From the NCBI GenBank assembly GCA_041485445.1, contig JBGPJN010000066.1, positions 1 through 12,616 on the forward strand: a stretch of DNA of 12,616 nt. Reading direction: 5' to 3'. The DNA is from SHYG01 sp041485445 (GTDB lineage Bacteria; Chloroflexota; Dehalococcoidia; Lucifugimonadales; UBA3495). Below are positions 5,832 through 12,616 of the stretch, in pieces. Below the pieces are notes generated by a model. The model saw only the letters and a list, made by a program, of their open reading frames with translations. It had not been told where the DNA came from and searched no databases. Position 1 is the stretch's first letter, and each line of letters opens with the position of its first letter. The position numbers were made by a program, and so were the translations under genes.

Positions 5832-6983
5832 CTACCGCGGAGCCGCCGAGGCTTCCTCCCAGGCCCGCATGACCGCCTCCCGGTGGGAGTACGCGTCGCC
5901 GTAGCTCAGCTCCTGCACCTTGGCCCGGCGGGTGTAAAGCTGAAGGTTGTGCTCCCGGGTGAAGCCGATGGCCCCGTGGCACTGGTGGGCGGTGGCGCAT
6001 ATCCTTGGGCAGGCTCCGCTGACCCAGGCCTTGGACAGGGCTACTTCTCGTTGGGCGGGGAGTCCTTCCGACACTCGCCATGCCGCCTGATAAGCGACGT
6101 GGCGGGCGCCTTCCAAGTCGGTGGCCATGTCGGCGCAGTGGTGCTGTACGGCCTGAAAGGTCCCCACCGGGCGCCCAAACTGGACCCGCTGTTTCACGTA
6201 GTCCACGGTGAGGTCCAGCACCGCCTGAGCGCCTCCCACCATAGTCACGCAGTGGGCGGCAATGGCCCGTTGCAGCGCCCGCTGGACCACCGGCCAGCCT
6301 CCGCCGGCGTGGCCCAGCGCGGCACTGGCGGGTACGCTGACCCGGTGCAACGCCACTTCAAACTGCCGGTCGGCGCCGATGCTGTTAAGGCGGTTGATGG
6401 TGATCCCCTGGCTGCGGGCCGGCACCAGAAACAGGGTGATGGCCCCCGGTTGGTCCGCAGACGGCGCATTGCGAGCGGCTACCAGCAACAGATCGGCGGA
6501 CTGGGCGTCGGGGACGAACAGCTTGGCGCCGTTAAGCTGGTAGGCTCCGCCCACGCGGACGGCGGAGGTCTCCACACCTTCAGGCTCGAAAGACGCCGAG
6601 GCCTCGGTGAAGGCCAGGGTCATCCGAAGCTGCCCCGCGCAGAGACGGGGCAACAGGTCGCGCTTTTGCGCCTCGGTGCCGGCGTCCAGCACGGTGAGTC
6701 CGCCCAGGACCACGGTGGAGAAGAACGGCCCCGGCGTGAGGGCGCGGCCCAACTCCTCCAGCAGCACCGCCAGGTCCAGAAAGCTGCCGCCGGCGCCGCC
6801 ATACTGCTCGGGAAAGGCCAGGCCGGTCCAGCCCAGGCCCACAATCTGCCGCCACAGCGCGTCGGGATAACCCTGAGGGTCATCCTCCATGGCCCGCACC
6901 AGGGTGATGGGACACTCCCGCGCCAGAAACTCCCGGGCGCTGGCCCGCAACATCTGCTGGACTTCGCTCAAGCCCAAGTCCAT
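5832..6983 (-). CDS. Acyl-CoA dehydrogenase family protein
   Basis: Members oxidise acyl-CoA thioesters at the alpha-beta bond using FAD. The 383-residue length is typical. An all-helical N-terminal domain leads to WTGLAFPEQYGGAGG (52-66). The flavin-contacting LAFTEAS is at 123-129. RVQFGRPVGTFQAVQH is at 266-281, and HGAIGFTREHNLQLYTRR at 336-353. The C-terminal region reads ELSYGDAYSHRE and I do not see the usual YEGT-type glutamate motif, so the catalytic base may lie elsewhere or the protein may pair with a second subunit. No second dehydrogenase gene is adjacent. The ATG at 6983 follows the cupin stop by nine bases with a GGGGGG purine site, so the two are cotranscribed. Substrate is unknown. 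Confidence 0.92.
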   Translation of the reverse strand: MDLGLSEVQQMLRASAREFLARECPITLVRAMEDDPQGYPDALWRQIVGLGWTGLAFPEQYGGAGGSFLDLAVLLEELGRALTPGPFFSTVVLGGLTVLDAGTEAQKRDLLPRLCAGQLRMTLAFTEASASFEPEGVETSAVRVGGAYQLNGAKLFVPDAQSADLLLVAARNAPSADQPGAITLFLVPARSQGITINRLNSIGADRQFEVALHRVSVPASAALGHAGGGWPVVQRALQRAIAAHCVTMVGGAQAVLDLTVDYVKQRVQFGRPVGTFQAVQHHCADMATDLEGARHVAYQAAWRVSEGLPAQREVALSKAWVSGACPRICATAHQCHGAIGFTREHNLQLYTRRAKVQELSYGDAYSHREAVMRAWEEASAAPR

Positions 6984-6992
6984 GGATCCCCC

Positions 6993-7400
6993 CTACTGGC
7001 CGGCCCGTGGAGGGCGGCCGGCCACCAGGACCTCCACCACCACCTCCACCGGGGTGTTGCGGGCCACGATCAGCTCCAGGGGTTCCGTGGGGCTGTCGTT
7101 CACCGGCTGGTGGACGGCGTCGGGCGGCACGTAGATGAAATCACCGGCTGCAATAGGCAGCGATCGCTCCAGGTCACGCCCGGTGAGAAACCGGCCACGG
7201 CCCCTGGCCACGTAGATGGCCGACTCGCAGTTGACGTGGTAGTGGGGGCTGGAGGAGCAGCCCGGCGGGATCGTGGCGATGGCCAGGTGGATGCCCGTGG
7301 ACCCCACCAGCCCTTGGGACACGCCGGCCAGGCGGGTCATGCTGCCGGAGCGCACCTCCACCTCCAGGGCGTCGGGGTGGATCACCCGGCATTCAGCCAT
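6993..7400 (-). CDS. Small cupin-domain protein
   Basis: This is a single-domain cupin of 135 residues, a beta-barrel that usually binds a metal. Cupin motif 1 appears as PHYHVNCESAIYVARGRG, with His53, His55 and Glu59 as likely metal ligands. Motif 2 appears as GDFIYVPPDAVHQPVN, with His97 the fourth ligand. The start is supported by AAGGAGG (complement of 7407-7413) six bases before the ATG at 7400. It is the first gene of a pair with the acyl-CoA dehydrogenase, so it may act on or sense a related acyl or carbonyl compound; that is inference. Cupins of this kind may be isomerases, dioxygenases or simple binders, and sequence does not separate these. Confidence 0.88.
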   Translation of the reverse strand: MAECRVIHPDALEVEVRSGSMTRLAGVSQGLVGSTGIHLAIATIPPGCSSSPHYHVNCESAIYVARGRGRFLTGRDLERSLPIAAGDFIYVPPDAVHQPVNDSPTEPLELIVARNTPVEVVVEVLVAGRPPRAGQ

Positions 7401-7458
7401 GAGGGACCTCCTTGGGGTAGTGGTTCAGTTTGTTGTAAGAGGGAATGGAGACCCCATC

Positions 7459-7539
7459 CGTCACACCGGCGAAGGCCGGTGTCTAGATACAGGCGTGGTT
7501 TGGTTGTACGAATGGATCCCGGCTTGCGCCGGAATGACG
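7459..7539. repeat. Dispersed double-hairpin repeat in the aminotransferase-cupin gap
   Basis: The left half has a perfect 8-bp hairpin ACACCGGC (7463-7470), loop GAAG, GCCGGTGT (7475-7482). The right half has CCGGC (7519-7523), loop TTGC, GCCGG (7528-7532). The ends are complementary: CGTCA (7459-7463) and TGACG (7535-7539). The right-hand words GGATCCCGGCTTGCGCCGGAA and ATGACG are familiar as widespread bacterial intergenic repeats. It fills the central part of the 211-base gap 7401-7611, in which I see no gene. It may be a small non-autonomous mobile unit; no transposase is nearby. Confidence 0.7.
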
Positions 7540-7611
7540 AAGCCCTACCCGAATCACTGCCCTCCTTGGGACCTTGTTGACTTGTCTTGAACATCGTGGG
7601 CGCAAGGGCCG

Positions 7612-8781
7612 CTACGCCACGCTGCGGACGAACTTGTCCAGCCTCTGGATTGCCTTGCGGATGTTCTCCTGGGAGTTGGCGTAGGAGAGCCGCACGTACC
7701 CTTCGCCATGCACCCCAAAGGCGGCCCCGGAGAGCAGGGCCACGCCAGCCTCGGACAGCGCCCGGTCCTCAAACTGACGGCTGGTCAGGCCAGTTTCCTG
7801 GATGCTGGGGAAGGCGTAGAAGGCGCCCTCCGGCTCAGGACAGCGGACGCCGGGGATGCTGCGCAGGCCATCGGTAATGAGACGGCGGCGCTGGGCGAAC
7901 TCGGCGGCCATGGCCTGCACCTCGTCCTGGGGGCCGTCCAGGGCGGCGACGGCCGCCTTCTGGCTGAAGGTGGCGGCGCAGGATACGCTGTTCACCGCCA
8001 GCCGCACGATGTGTGGCACCAGCTCCTGGGGCATGATGCCGTACCCCAGCCGCCAGCCGGTCATGGCGTAGCTCTTGGAGAACCCGTCCAGGATGATGGT
8101 GCGGTCGGCCAGGCCGGGGAAGGCGGCGATGCTGTAGTGCTCGCCGGTGTAGAGGATGTCCTTGTAAATCTCGTCGGACATCACGTAGAGGTTGGGCCAC
8201 CGGCGCACCAGCCCGGCGATGGTCTCCAGCTCCTCCCGGGTAAGCACCGAGCCGCAGGGGTTCTCGGGCGAGTTGAGGATAAGCAGGCGCGTCCGGGAAG
8301 TAATCTTGCGGGCCAGGTCGTCCAGGTCGGGGTGGTAGGCCGTCTCCTCCAGGAGCTGCATGGGCACGGCGGTGCCGCCGGAGAAGCGTATCATGGACTC
8401 GTAGATGGGAAAGCCGGGGTTGGGGTAGATGACCTCCACCCCCGGCTCGGCCAGGGCCAGGATGACGTAGAACATGATGGGTTTGGCCCCCGGGGTGACC
8501 ACCACGTGGGCCGGGTCGGTGTCGATGCCCCGGACCTCCCGGCTGTTGCGGGCAATGGCCTCCCGCAGCTCCGGCAGTCCCGGCGTGGGGCCGTAGTGGG
8601 TGAAGCCGTCCCGCAGGGCGTTCATCCCCGCCTCCACGATGTGCCGGGGGGTATCGAAGTCGGGCTCGCCGATCTCCAGGTGGACGATGTTCTTTCCCTG
8701 GGCTTCCAGGGCCCGGGCCTTGGCCAGCACTTCAAAGGCGGTCTCGGTGCCCAGGTTGTTCATGCGACTGGCTAGGGGCAT
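7612..8781 (-). CDS. Class I PLP-dependent aminotransferase (AspC-like)
   Basis: Aminotransferases of this type move amino groups between amino acids and 2-oxo acids using pyridoxal phosphate. The protein is 389 residues, standard for the aspartate/aromatic group. Cofactor residues are visible: NSPENPCG with Asn174, MSDEIY with Asp203 and Tyr206, the Schiff-base lysine Lys236 in DGFSKSYAMTGWRLGY, and the substrate carboxylate arginine Arg364 in YVRLSYANS. VHLEIGEPDFDTP near residue 33 is the usual N-terminal glycine motif. GGAGG (complement of 8786-8790) lies four bases before ATG 8781; a second ATG six codons on is possible. The HEPN gene ends 12 bases upstream, so they may be read together. 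Substrate specificity cannot be set from sequence. Confidence 0.93.
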   Translation of the reverse strand: MPLASRMNNLGTETAFEVLAKARALEAQGKNIVHLEIGEPDFDTPRHIVEAGMNALRDGFTHYGPTPGLPELREAIARNSREVRGIDTDPAHVVVTPGAKPIMFYVILALAEPGVEVIYPNPGFPIYESMIRFSGGTAVPMQLLEETAYHPDLDDLARKITSRTRLLILNSPENPCGSVLTREELETIAGLVRRWPNLYVMSDEIYKDILYTGEHYSIAAFPGLADRTIILDGFSKSYAMTGWRLGYGIMPQELVPHIVRLAVNSVSCAATFSQKAAVAALDGPQDEVQAMAAEFAQRRRLITDGLRSIPGVRCPEPEGAFYAFPSIQETGLTSRQFEDRALSEAGVALLSGAAFGVHGEGYVRLSYANSQENIRKAIQRLDKFVRSVA

Positions 8782-8793
8782 ATGGCCTCCGGT

Positions 8794-9204
8794 CTACTGG
8801 GTGGGGATTCTGGCTCTGACCAATTGTACTATTTCCGTGGCGTACTTCAGAGCCTCGCTGGCGTCTCTCTGGCTGAACGATTCAAAGGGGATGGCCGGCT
8901 CGGGCAGGACGTCCGGGTAGCGAGTGGATAAATAGTAGCGGTCCAGAGTTGGCCCATACGCCTGCAACTTCACGAACTCCTGGTCCTCCTTGCCACATTC
9001 TTGGACCAAAGCATGAATGGAATGGATGTTTACAAAACGCCGACCCCGCCAGAACAAATACGCTTTCAACGCCAACTGTGCCGTCTGCTCAGACTGAAAG
9101 CAGGTTCCCGCCCAAAACCCTGAGTCGAAAAGAGAGAGCGTCATGTCTAGGGTGTTTATCGCCTGGGCCAGCCAGCGCCTAGCCGTTGGCAGCGGTGTTT
9201 TCAT
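8794..9204 (-). CDS. HEPN-domain protein, partner of the adjacent MNT protein
   Basis: HEPN proteins are small helical proteins; many partner with minimal nucleotidyltransferases, and in toxin-antitoxin pairs HEPN acts as an RNase. This 136-residue protein has a helical body (ARRWLAQAINTLDMTL, then CFQSEQTAQLALKAYLFW) followed by HSIHALVQEC and the conserved LDRYYLSTRYPD (about 87-98). One RX4H-type motif, RFVNIH (56-61), is present; it is not in the C-terminal place used by HepT-type RNases, so nuclease activity is uncertain. The start overlaps the MNT stop by 26 bases, giving tight coupling. Base composition at the 5' part looks less GC-rich than the neighbours, compatible with an acquired module. 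A non-toxin accessory role is the main alternative. Confidence 0.85.
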   Translation of the reverse strand: MKTPLPTARRWLAQAINTLDMTLSLFDSGFWAGTCFQSEQTAQLALKAYLFWRGRRFVNIHSIHALVQECGKEDQEFVKLQAYGPTLDRYYLSTRYPDVLPEPAIPFESFSQRDASEALKYATEIVQLVRARIPTQ

Positions 9205-9502
9205 ACAGGACTATGCCGTCCTTGAGTGCCTGCTCGATGAATGGGTTGCCCGACTCGATCATCGTCTGGAACTCCCGTGGAGTGTACACAAAAACGTCGG
9301 CTTTCACATCGCGCGGCATGAAGGCATCCACCTCGGCCAGGCGCTGGAAGAACCGCTGGTCCGTATTCTTGATAACGATCAGATCAATATCGCTGAACTC
9401 GTCGGCGTCGCCCCTGGCGTAGGAGCCGAACAGGATGACCTTCTCCGGCCCGTACTCCATGAGGCCCGCCAGCACCCGGTCAACCAGTGCCGTGTTAGCC
9501 AA
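9179..9502 (-). CDS. MNT-type nucleotidyltransferase, partner of the HEPN gene
   Basis: Minimal nucleotidyltransferases (MntA-like) transfer NMP groups; in MNT-HEPN pairs the MNT protein is the antitoxin and can AMPylate the HEPN toxin. The core motif GSYARGDADEFSDIDLIV carries the GS signature and the DID metal ligands, and KADVFVYT supplies a third acidic residue. I chose TTG at 9502 as start because GAGGAAAGG (9515-9507) lies just upstream and the protein then begins MANTALVDRVLAGL, a normal family N-terminus (about 107 residues). An ATG at 9571 in the same frame would add 23 residues, but this would overlap the hicA remnant and the extra sequence looks atypical. The stop overlaps the HEPN start. 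Catalytic residues look intact. Confidence 0.88.
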   Translation of the reverse strand: MANTALVDRVLAGLMEYGPEKVILFGSYARGDADEFSDIDLIVIKNTDQRFFQRLAEVDAFMPRDVKADVFVYTPREFQTMIESGNPFIEQALKDGIVLYENTAANG

Positions 9503-9551
9503 TGAGCCTTTCCTCACCTTTCCACCGAGGCCAATCGCGCCAACCAGTTTC

Positions 9552-9769
9552 CTAAAACCTTTCCCACTCATCCCGGCTCACGCCAGCCTGCTGCAGGATT
9601 CTGGCCAGCAGTTCCCGGCTGATGTCGCTGCCGTGGGGGTTGGGGATAGTCAGCTTTACCGACCCTTGACCATGTATTGGTGCCTGCCCCTGGTGAAGGG
9701 CCCTGCAAAGCCGATCTCTCCCAGGAAGCGTACCAGGTCGGACCTGCTGATGGGCCCGAAAGCCGGCAC
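9552..9769 (-). pseudogene. hicA: hicA-like toxin gene, broken by a frameshift
   Basis: HicA toxins are small double-stranded-RNA-binding-fold mRNA interferases. The frame from GTG 9769 encodes FGPISRSDLVRFLGEIGF and then GRHQYMVKGR, including the catalytic-type His30, and stops at TAA (9658-9656). The missing C-terminal half is intact in another frame: KLTIPNPHGSDISRELL, then LQQAGVSRDEWERF, ending at TAG 9554-9552. One lost base near 9658-9661 explains the break. The two halves together give the expected length of about 72 residues. GTG overlaps the hicB stop as TAGTG, as in coupled hicBA pairs. Truncated product lacks half the fold, so it is probably inactive. A sequencing or assembly error remains possible. 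Confidence 0.7.
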
Positions 9770-10011
9770 TACCCGGTTGCCTCTCTAGCCAAGAGGTCTA
9801 TGCCTTCAACCACCGGAAGTTGATGGCCCAACTGAAGTCCCTAGATTAGCCAGCCCTCCAGCACCTCCAGGAGTTGTTCCCGGCAGGCCTCCAGGGATTC
9901 CGCATTGGAGTACACGCCCTGAAAGCCGGGGATTTCGCCGTAGAAAGTTCCATCCGCAAGTATCTCATAGGCTGCCTGGCGCATGGCGGCGCGCACGTAC
10001 TCAATCAACAC
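9769..10011 (-). pseudogene. hicB: hicB-like antitoxin gene with an in-frame amber stop
   Basis: HicB antitoxins bind HicA and often repress their own operon. The probable start is GTG 10011 (LIEYVRAAMRQAAYEI); an ATG at 10050 in the same frame is the alternative. The body has DGTFYGEIPGFQGVYSN and ACREQLLEVLEGWLI, the partial RNase-H-like fold typical of the family. TAG at 9843-9841 then interrupts it. The same frame continues for 23 residues, GLQLGHQLPVVEGIDLL and on to TAG 9769, which is the expected HicB tail. In relatives I recall a leucine at the stop position, so one change of TTG to TAG would explain it. The product is shortened by about a quarter. No DNA-binding domain is attached. 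Confidence 0.72.
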
Positions 10012-10063
10012 TGTACCAACCCCCAAACCTGGCCGCAAAGTCGCCGGCATTTCCCAGGCACCT

Positions 10064-10483
10064 TCACTCCCGCCGCATCAGGTTCAGGTGGTCCACCAGC
10101 CCAACGTAGTGCTCCCACTTGGGGCGCAACCCCGCCGGCAGCTGGCGCTCCGGCATCACCGCAAACCCGAACTGGCTAAAGAAGTCCAGCCGGTTGTCCT
10201 CGCATATCAGGTACACCCAGCCCTGGTGGCCCGCCAGCAGGCGGGCCACGATATCCCGCCCGACCCCCTGCCCCCGCCACTCCTCAGCGATGGCGAGGCT
10301 GGCCAGCTCCACACACCCTCGGTAGGGCTTCAGCCGCCCGCAGCCGACAATGCCGCCGCCATCAGCCTCAGCCACCACAAACTGGTCCGCCCGCAACCGC
10401 TCCTGGTCCCCCTCCACGGGGGTCAGCAGGGCGACAATGCCGGGCAGATCCTCAGCCCTGGCTACCCTTACCTGCACTGCCAA
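10064..10483 (-). CDS. Short GNAT acetyltransferase, possibly N-acetylglutamate synthase-like
   Basis: This 139-residue GNAT protein has RVARAEDLPGIVALL at the start and the acetyl-CoA motif LAIAEEWRGQGVGRDIV. It ends with YLICEDNRLDFFSQFGF, like the ArgA/NAGS-type GNAT domain. The start is TTG at 10483; a GTG two codons on is an alternative. It lies 15 bases after the argG stop, and a purine-rich AGGGAAAG begins in that stop codon, so the two are read together. This suggests that it acetylates glutamate or another amino acid in arginine synthesis; some bacteria use such short NAGS forms. This is inference from position and style. Any other small GNAT function is possible. Confidence 0.82.
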   Translation of the reverse strand: MAVQVRVARAEDLPGIVALLTPVEGDQERLRADQFVVAEADGGGIVGCGRLKPYRGCVELASLAIAEEWRGQGVGRDIVARLLAGHQGWVYLICEDNRLDFFSQFGFAVMPERQLPAGLRPKWEHYVGLVDHLNLMRRE

Positions 10484-10498
10484 GGCAACCAGCTTTCC

Positions 10499-11686
10499 CT
10501 AGCTCTGAATCTGGTTCTGGGTGCGCACCGGAAGACCATAGATGGAGATGAATCCCACCGCGGCGGAGTGGTCGAACTGGTCTCCCTGCTCGTAGGTGGC
10601 CAGGCCATGCTGGTACAAGCCGTTGGGCGAGCTGCGGCCCACCACCACGCAGTTGCCCTTGTGCAGCCTGACCCGCACGTCGCCGGTGACGTAGCGCTGG
10701 GTGCTGCGGACGTAAGCGTCCAGGTCGTGGCGGTGGTGGCTGTACCACAGCCCGTTGTAGACCATGTCGGCGTACTCCTGGGCGACACGGGCCTTGGTGC
10801 GGGCCTGGTCCTTGCTCAGGGTCAGAGTCTCCAGGGCCTTGTGGGCCGCATGGAGCACCACCGCCCCGGGGGCCTCGTACACCTCCCGGGACTTGATGCC
10901 CACCAGCCGGTTCTCCACGTGGTCAACCCGGCCCACACCGTGGGCGCCCGCCAGGGAGTTGAGGTGCCGCACCAGGGCCGCGCCGGGCATGCTTTCGCCA
11001 TCCACGGCGGTGGGGATGCCCTGATCAAAGTGGATCTCCAGGTAGGCGGGGTCGTCGGGCGTGGCGGACAGTGGCTTGGTCCAGGCGTAGGCCTCCTCGG
11101 GCGGCTCCTGCCAGGGGTCCTCCAGCTCGCCGGCCTCCACGCTGCGGCCCCACAGGTTCTCATCCACGGAGAAGCGGCTGCCCTTGATGTTGATGGGCAG
11201 CTTCCGGGCCTGGGCGTACTCAATCTCCTGCTGGCGGCTCATGCCCCAGTCCCGCACTGGAGCGATGACCTTCAGTTCGGGGGCCAGGGCGGTCACCCCC
11301 ACATCCAGCCGCACCTGGTCGTTGCCCTTGCCGGTGCAGCCGTGGGCCACGGCATAAGCGCCCTCGGCCCGGGCGGCCTCCACCAGGCACCGGGCGATGA
11401 GGGGCCGGCCCAGGGCGGTGGCCAAGGGGTACTGCTCTTCGTAGATGGCGCCGGCCTGCAGCGCCGGAAACAGGAACTCACTGACCAGCGTGTCCTTGCC
11501 ATCCACGGTGAGGGCCTTGGATGCGCCCACCGCCAGGGCGCGCTGGCGGATGGTCTCCAGGTCCACCATGCCCAGGTCCACGGTCATGGTGATGATCTCG
11601 GCGCCGTAGTTCTCCTTGAACCAGGGGACGGCGACTGACGTATCCAGTCCCCCGCTGTAGGCCAGCACGATTTTTTTGTTTGCCAT
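10499..11686 (-). CDS. argG: Argininosuccinate synthase
   Basis: ArgG joins citrulline and aspartate with ATP to form argininosuccinate, the seventh arginine-pathway step. From ATG 11686 the protein has 395 residues, near the normal 400. The ATP pyrophosphatase P-loop AYSGGLDTS is at 9-17. EEQYPLATALGRPLIA spans 83-98, HGCTGKGNDQVR 115-126, and the citrulline-binding SVDENLWGRSVEAGELEDP 173-191. An upstream in-frame GTG at 11707 overlaps the GGAGGGG ribosome site, so ATG 11686 is preferred; its purine site ends about 11 bases upstream. The downstream GNAT gene is probably in the same operon. argH is not in the window. Confidence 0.97.
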   Translation of the reverse strand: MANKKIVLAYSGGLDTSVAVPWFKENYGAEIITMTVDLGMVDLETIRQRALAVGASKALTVDGKDTLVSEFLFPALQAGAIYEEQYPLATALGRPLIARCLVEAARAEGAYAVAHGCTGKGNDQVRLDVGVTALAPELKVIAPVRDWGMSRQQEIEYAQARKLPINIKGSRFSVDENLWGRSVEAGELEDPWQEPPEEAYAWTKPLSATPDDPAYLEIHFDQGIPTAVDGESMPGAALVRHLNSLAGAHGVGRVDHVENRLVGIKSREVYEAPGAVVLHAAHKALETLTLSKDQARTKARVAQEYADMVYNGLWYSHHRHDLDAYVRSTQRYVTGDVRVRLHKGNCVVVGRSSPNGLYQHGLATYEQGDQFDHSAAVGFISIYGLPVRTQNQIQS

Positions 11687-11749
11687 TATGTCCGTTTCCC
11701 CCTCCACTCCTGGGTGGCCGAAACTACTAAGAATTGTTGGGGAGAGCGC

Positions 11750-12145
11750 TTAATCGCCCCAGCTTGCCCCAGCCCTGCGCCCCCACCAAGTCTCCAGAAT
11801 GCGCCCGTGGACGATACGGTAAACTTGTATGCTTGCCGTAGTGATTCGTTCGCCAGTCTCGGCGTCAGTGCCGTTTGATGTCCAGCGCACCCACCATCTA
11901 TTCTCCGTGAACGCTTCATCGTTGGGCGTCAAATGGATGTCGGGCTGCTGTTTCCGTGTGGCAGCAATCTCTTGCCGGTACTGTTCCTTGGTGACAATTC
12001 TCGTACCTTCAGGCTCGTGCCGGATATAGCTGGTTGACAGAGTTTCACTCACCAAGTCAAGCCTGCCATTATTCCAGATTTGCAGCCAACGGTCTCGGGC
12101 GGCGCGCACTTGCTCAATCGACATAGCTGCACCAAACATCAGCAA
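11750..12145 (-). CDS. SnoaL-like (NTF2-fold, ester-cyclase type) protein
   Basis: This 131-residue protein resembles SnoaL-like polyketide or ester cyclases of the NTF2-like superfamily, which form a small cone-shaped pocket. Features seen are RDRWLQIWNNGRLDLVSETL, YIRHEPEG, and TASIQVYRIVHGRILETWWG, matching the usual early helix, central HxP and C-terminal strand with Trp-Trp. Such proteins isomerise or cyclise small organics, or only bind them; many have no known reaction. The start is uncertain: ATG at 12145, or ATG at 12124 (MSIEQVRAARD), which has GGTG six bases upstream. A perfect TTGACA lies at 12169-12164 but no good -10 follows. The gene has lower GC than argG by eye, so it may have been acquired. 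It ends 63 bases before argG. Confidence 0.82.
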   Translation of the reverse strand: MLMFGAAMSIEQVRAARDRWLQIWNNGRLDLVSETLSTSYIRHEPEGTRIVTKEQYRQEIAATRKQQPDIHLTPNDEAFTENRWWVRWTSNGTDAETGERITTASIQVYRIVHGRILETWWGRRAGASWGD

Positions 12146-12240
12146 TGTAGATGGACAATGTATGTCAATCGGGCACCCAGGTCAACAGCGGGAGCCATGC
12201 CGGCGTTTCATTTGTGCGGGCCAGAGGGTGCGGGTTCGCT

Positions 12241-12616
12241 TCACCCACCAGAGAACCGGTACTTGGCGTCCATCCGGCGGATGGTGTTGATCCCACGCAG
12301 CGTAGCCTGCCGGCCCAGGGCCTTCTCCAGGACCGCATTGGAAAAGGTGGATTCACTCTGCTTCTTGAGGCACAGCCAGTAAATCTCCCGCCCCTCAACG
12401 TGAAAATCGTCAATGCCCGTCTTCAATCCGGTCAGCTTGTGCTGGGACGGCCCGTCCAACGGGCCAGCCAGGAAAGCCACGTTGAGCGCCCCGGCGGCGT
12501 CCAGGTCCGGTTGGGGAAAGGGCTGGCAGGCCGCAATCTGGGCCATCTCCGCGCCGGTGCGGATAAACGTAGCCACGTCAAAGCCCAGGGCTTGGCCCAG
12601 GGCGGCCTCAACTCGC
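12241..12616 (-). CDS. DUF1697 protein, C-terminal part (5' end outside window)
   Basis: The frame is open to the right edge, so the N-terminal part lies outside the window; about 125 residues are visible. DFHVEGREIYWLCLK precedes the C-terminal element KALGRQATLRGINTIRRM, which is close to the 'T-R-N/G-x-N-T' end motif of DUF1697. GALNVAFLAGPL and VATFIRTGAEM also match the family layout, where an N-terminal LRGINVGG motif would be expected off-window. The biochemical role of DUF1697 proteins is not known to me. A gap of about 95 bases separates it from the SnoaL-like gene, so transcription could be joint or separate. Confidence 0.85.
   Translation of the reverse strand, partial: RVEAALGQALGFDVATFIRTGAEMAQIAACQPFPQPDLDAAGALNVAFLAGPLDGPSQHKLTGLKTGIDDFHVEGREIYWLCLKKQSESTFSNAVLEKALGRQATLRGINTIRRMDAKYRFSGG

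Noticed and set aside
5778..7580. 600-codon plus-strand open frame across the dehydrogenase and cupin
   Set aside because: It lies opposite two genes with clear motifs, and its translation is repetitive Gly/His/Gln sequence.
7382..7594. Minus-strand 70-codon frame in the aminotransferase-cupin gap
   Set aside because: The translation (FRRKPGSIRTTKPRL and similar) is the known by-product of reading through the dispersed repeat at 7459-7539.
9983..11638. 551-codon plus-strand open frame opposite argG and the short GNAT
   Set aside because: It is antisense to argG, which has a complete set of catalytic motifs; the translation has no domain.
12144..12169. TTGACA (-35) with repeated CAATGTA words upstream of the SnoaL-like gene
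   Set aside because: The only -10-like TACATT is 13 bases from TTGACA, too close for a normal promoter; the repeats are too short to claim an operator.

Overview
The window is high-GC bacterial chromosome. It looks like Chloroflexota (Dehalococcoidia or SAR202-like), but this is inferred from protein style only: a short, archaeal/Thermotoga-type adenosylhomocysteinase end, Chloroflexota-like enzymes and dense packing. No rRNA, tRNA or marker gene fixes the taxonomy. Genes on the + strand fill 1-4396 and genes on the - strand fill 4438-12616. The two blocks converge in a 41-base gap with no clear terminator.

Plus-strand block: the end of ahcY, then metK (both in the SAM/methyl cycle), a strong 38-base palindrome, a phosphohexomutase, and a GNAT acetyltransferase. 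The gap before the GNAT gene holds four TTCAC boxes spaced 11, 21 and 11 bases apart, which resembles a tandem Pho-box operator.

Minus-strand block, in transcription order from the right edge: a truncated DUF1697 gene; a SnoaL-like protein; argG followed by a short GNAT protein, possibly arginine-related; a broken hicB-hicA pair (amber codon in hicB, frameshift in hicA); an MNT nucleotidyltransferase/HEPN pair; a class I aminotransferase; a 211-base gap with a dispersed repeat; a cupin and an acyl-CoA dehydrogenase; then a HIT-yqeK-selenoprotein operon with its own extended -10 promoter.

The most notable feature is at 4438-4749. It is a 103-codon gene with a strong ribosome binding site and one in-frame UGA at codon 30. 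Reading continues in the same frame for 73 more codons. Immediately after the UGA is a hairpin with a perfect 6-bp stem, a GGUG loop and a supporting lower stem, at the distance expected of a bacterial SECIS element. An ordinary gene call would split or truncate this gene. It lies behind two genes (HIT and YqeK) whose families act on nucleotides, including Ap4A, which suggests a stress or redox link.

Two dispersed repeat-like hairpin elements (697-758 and 7459-7539) lie in intergenic spaces. No stretch longer than 300 bases lacks a gene.
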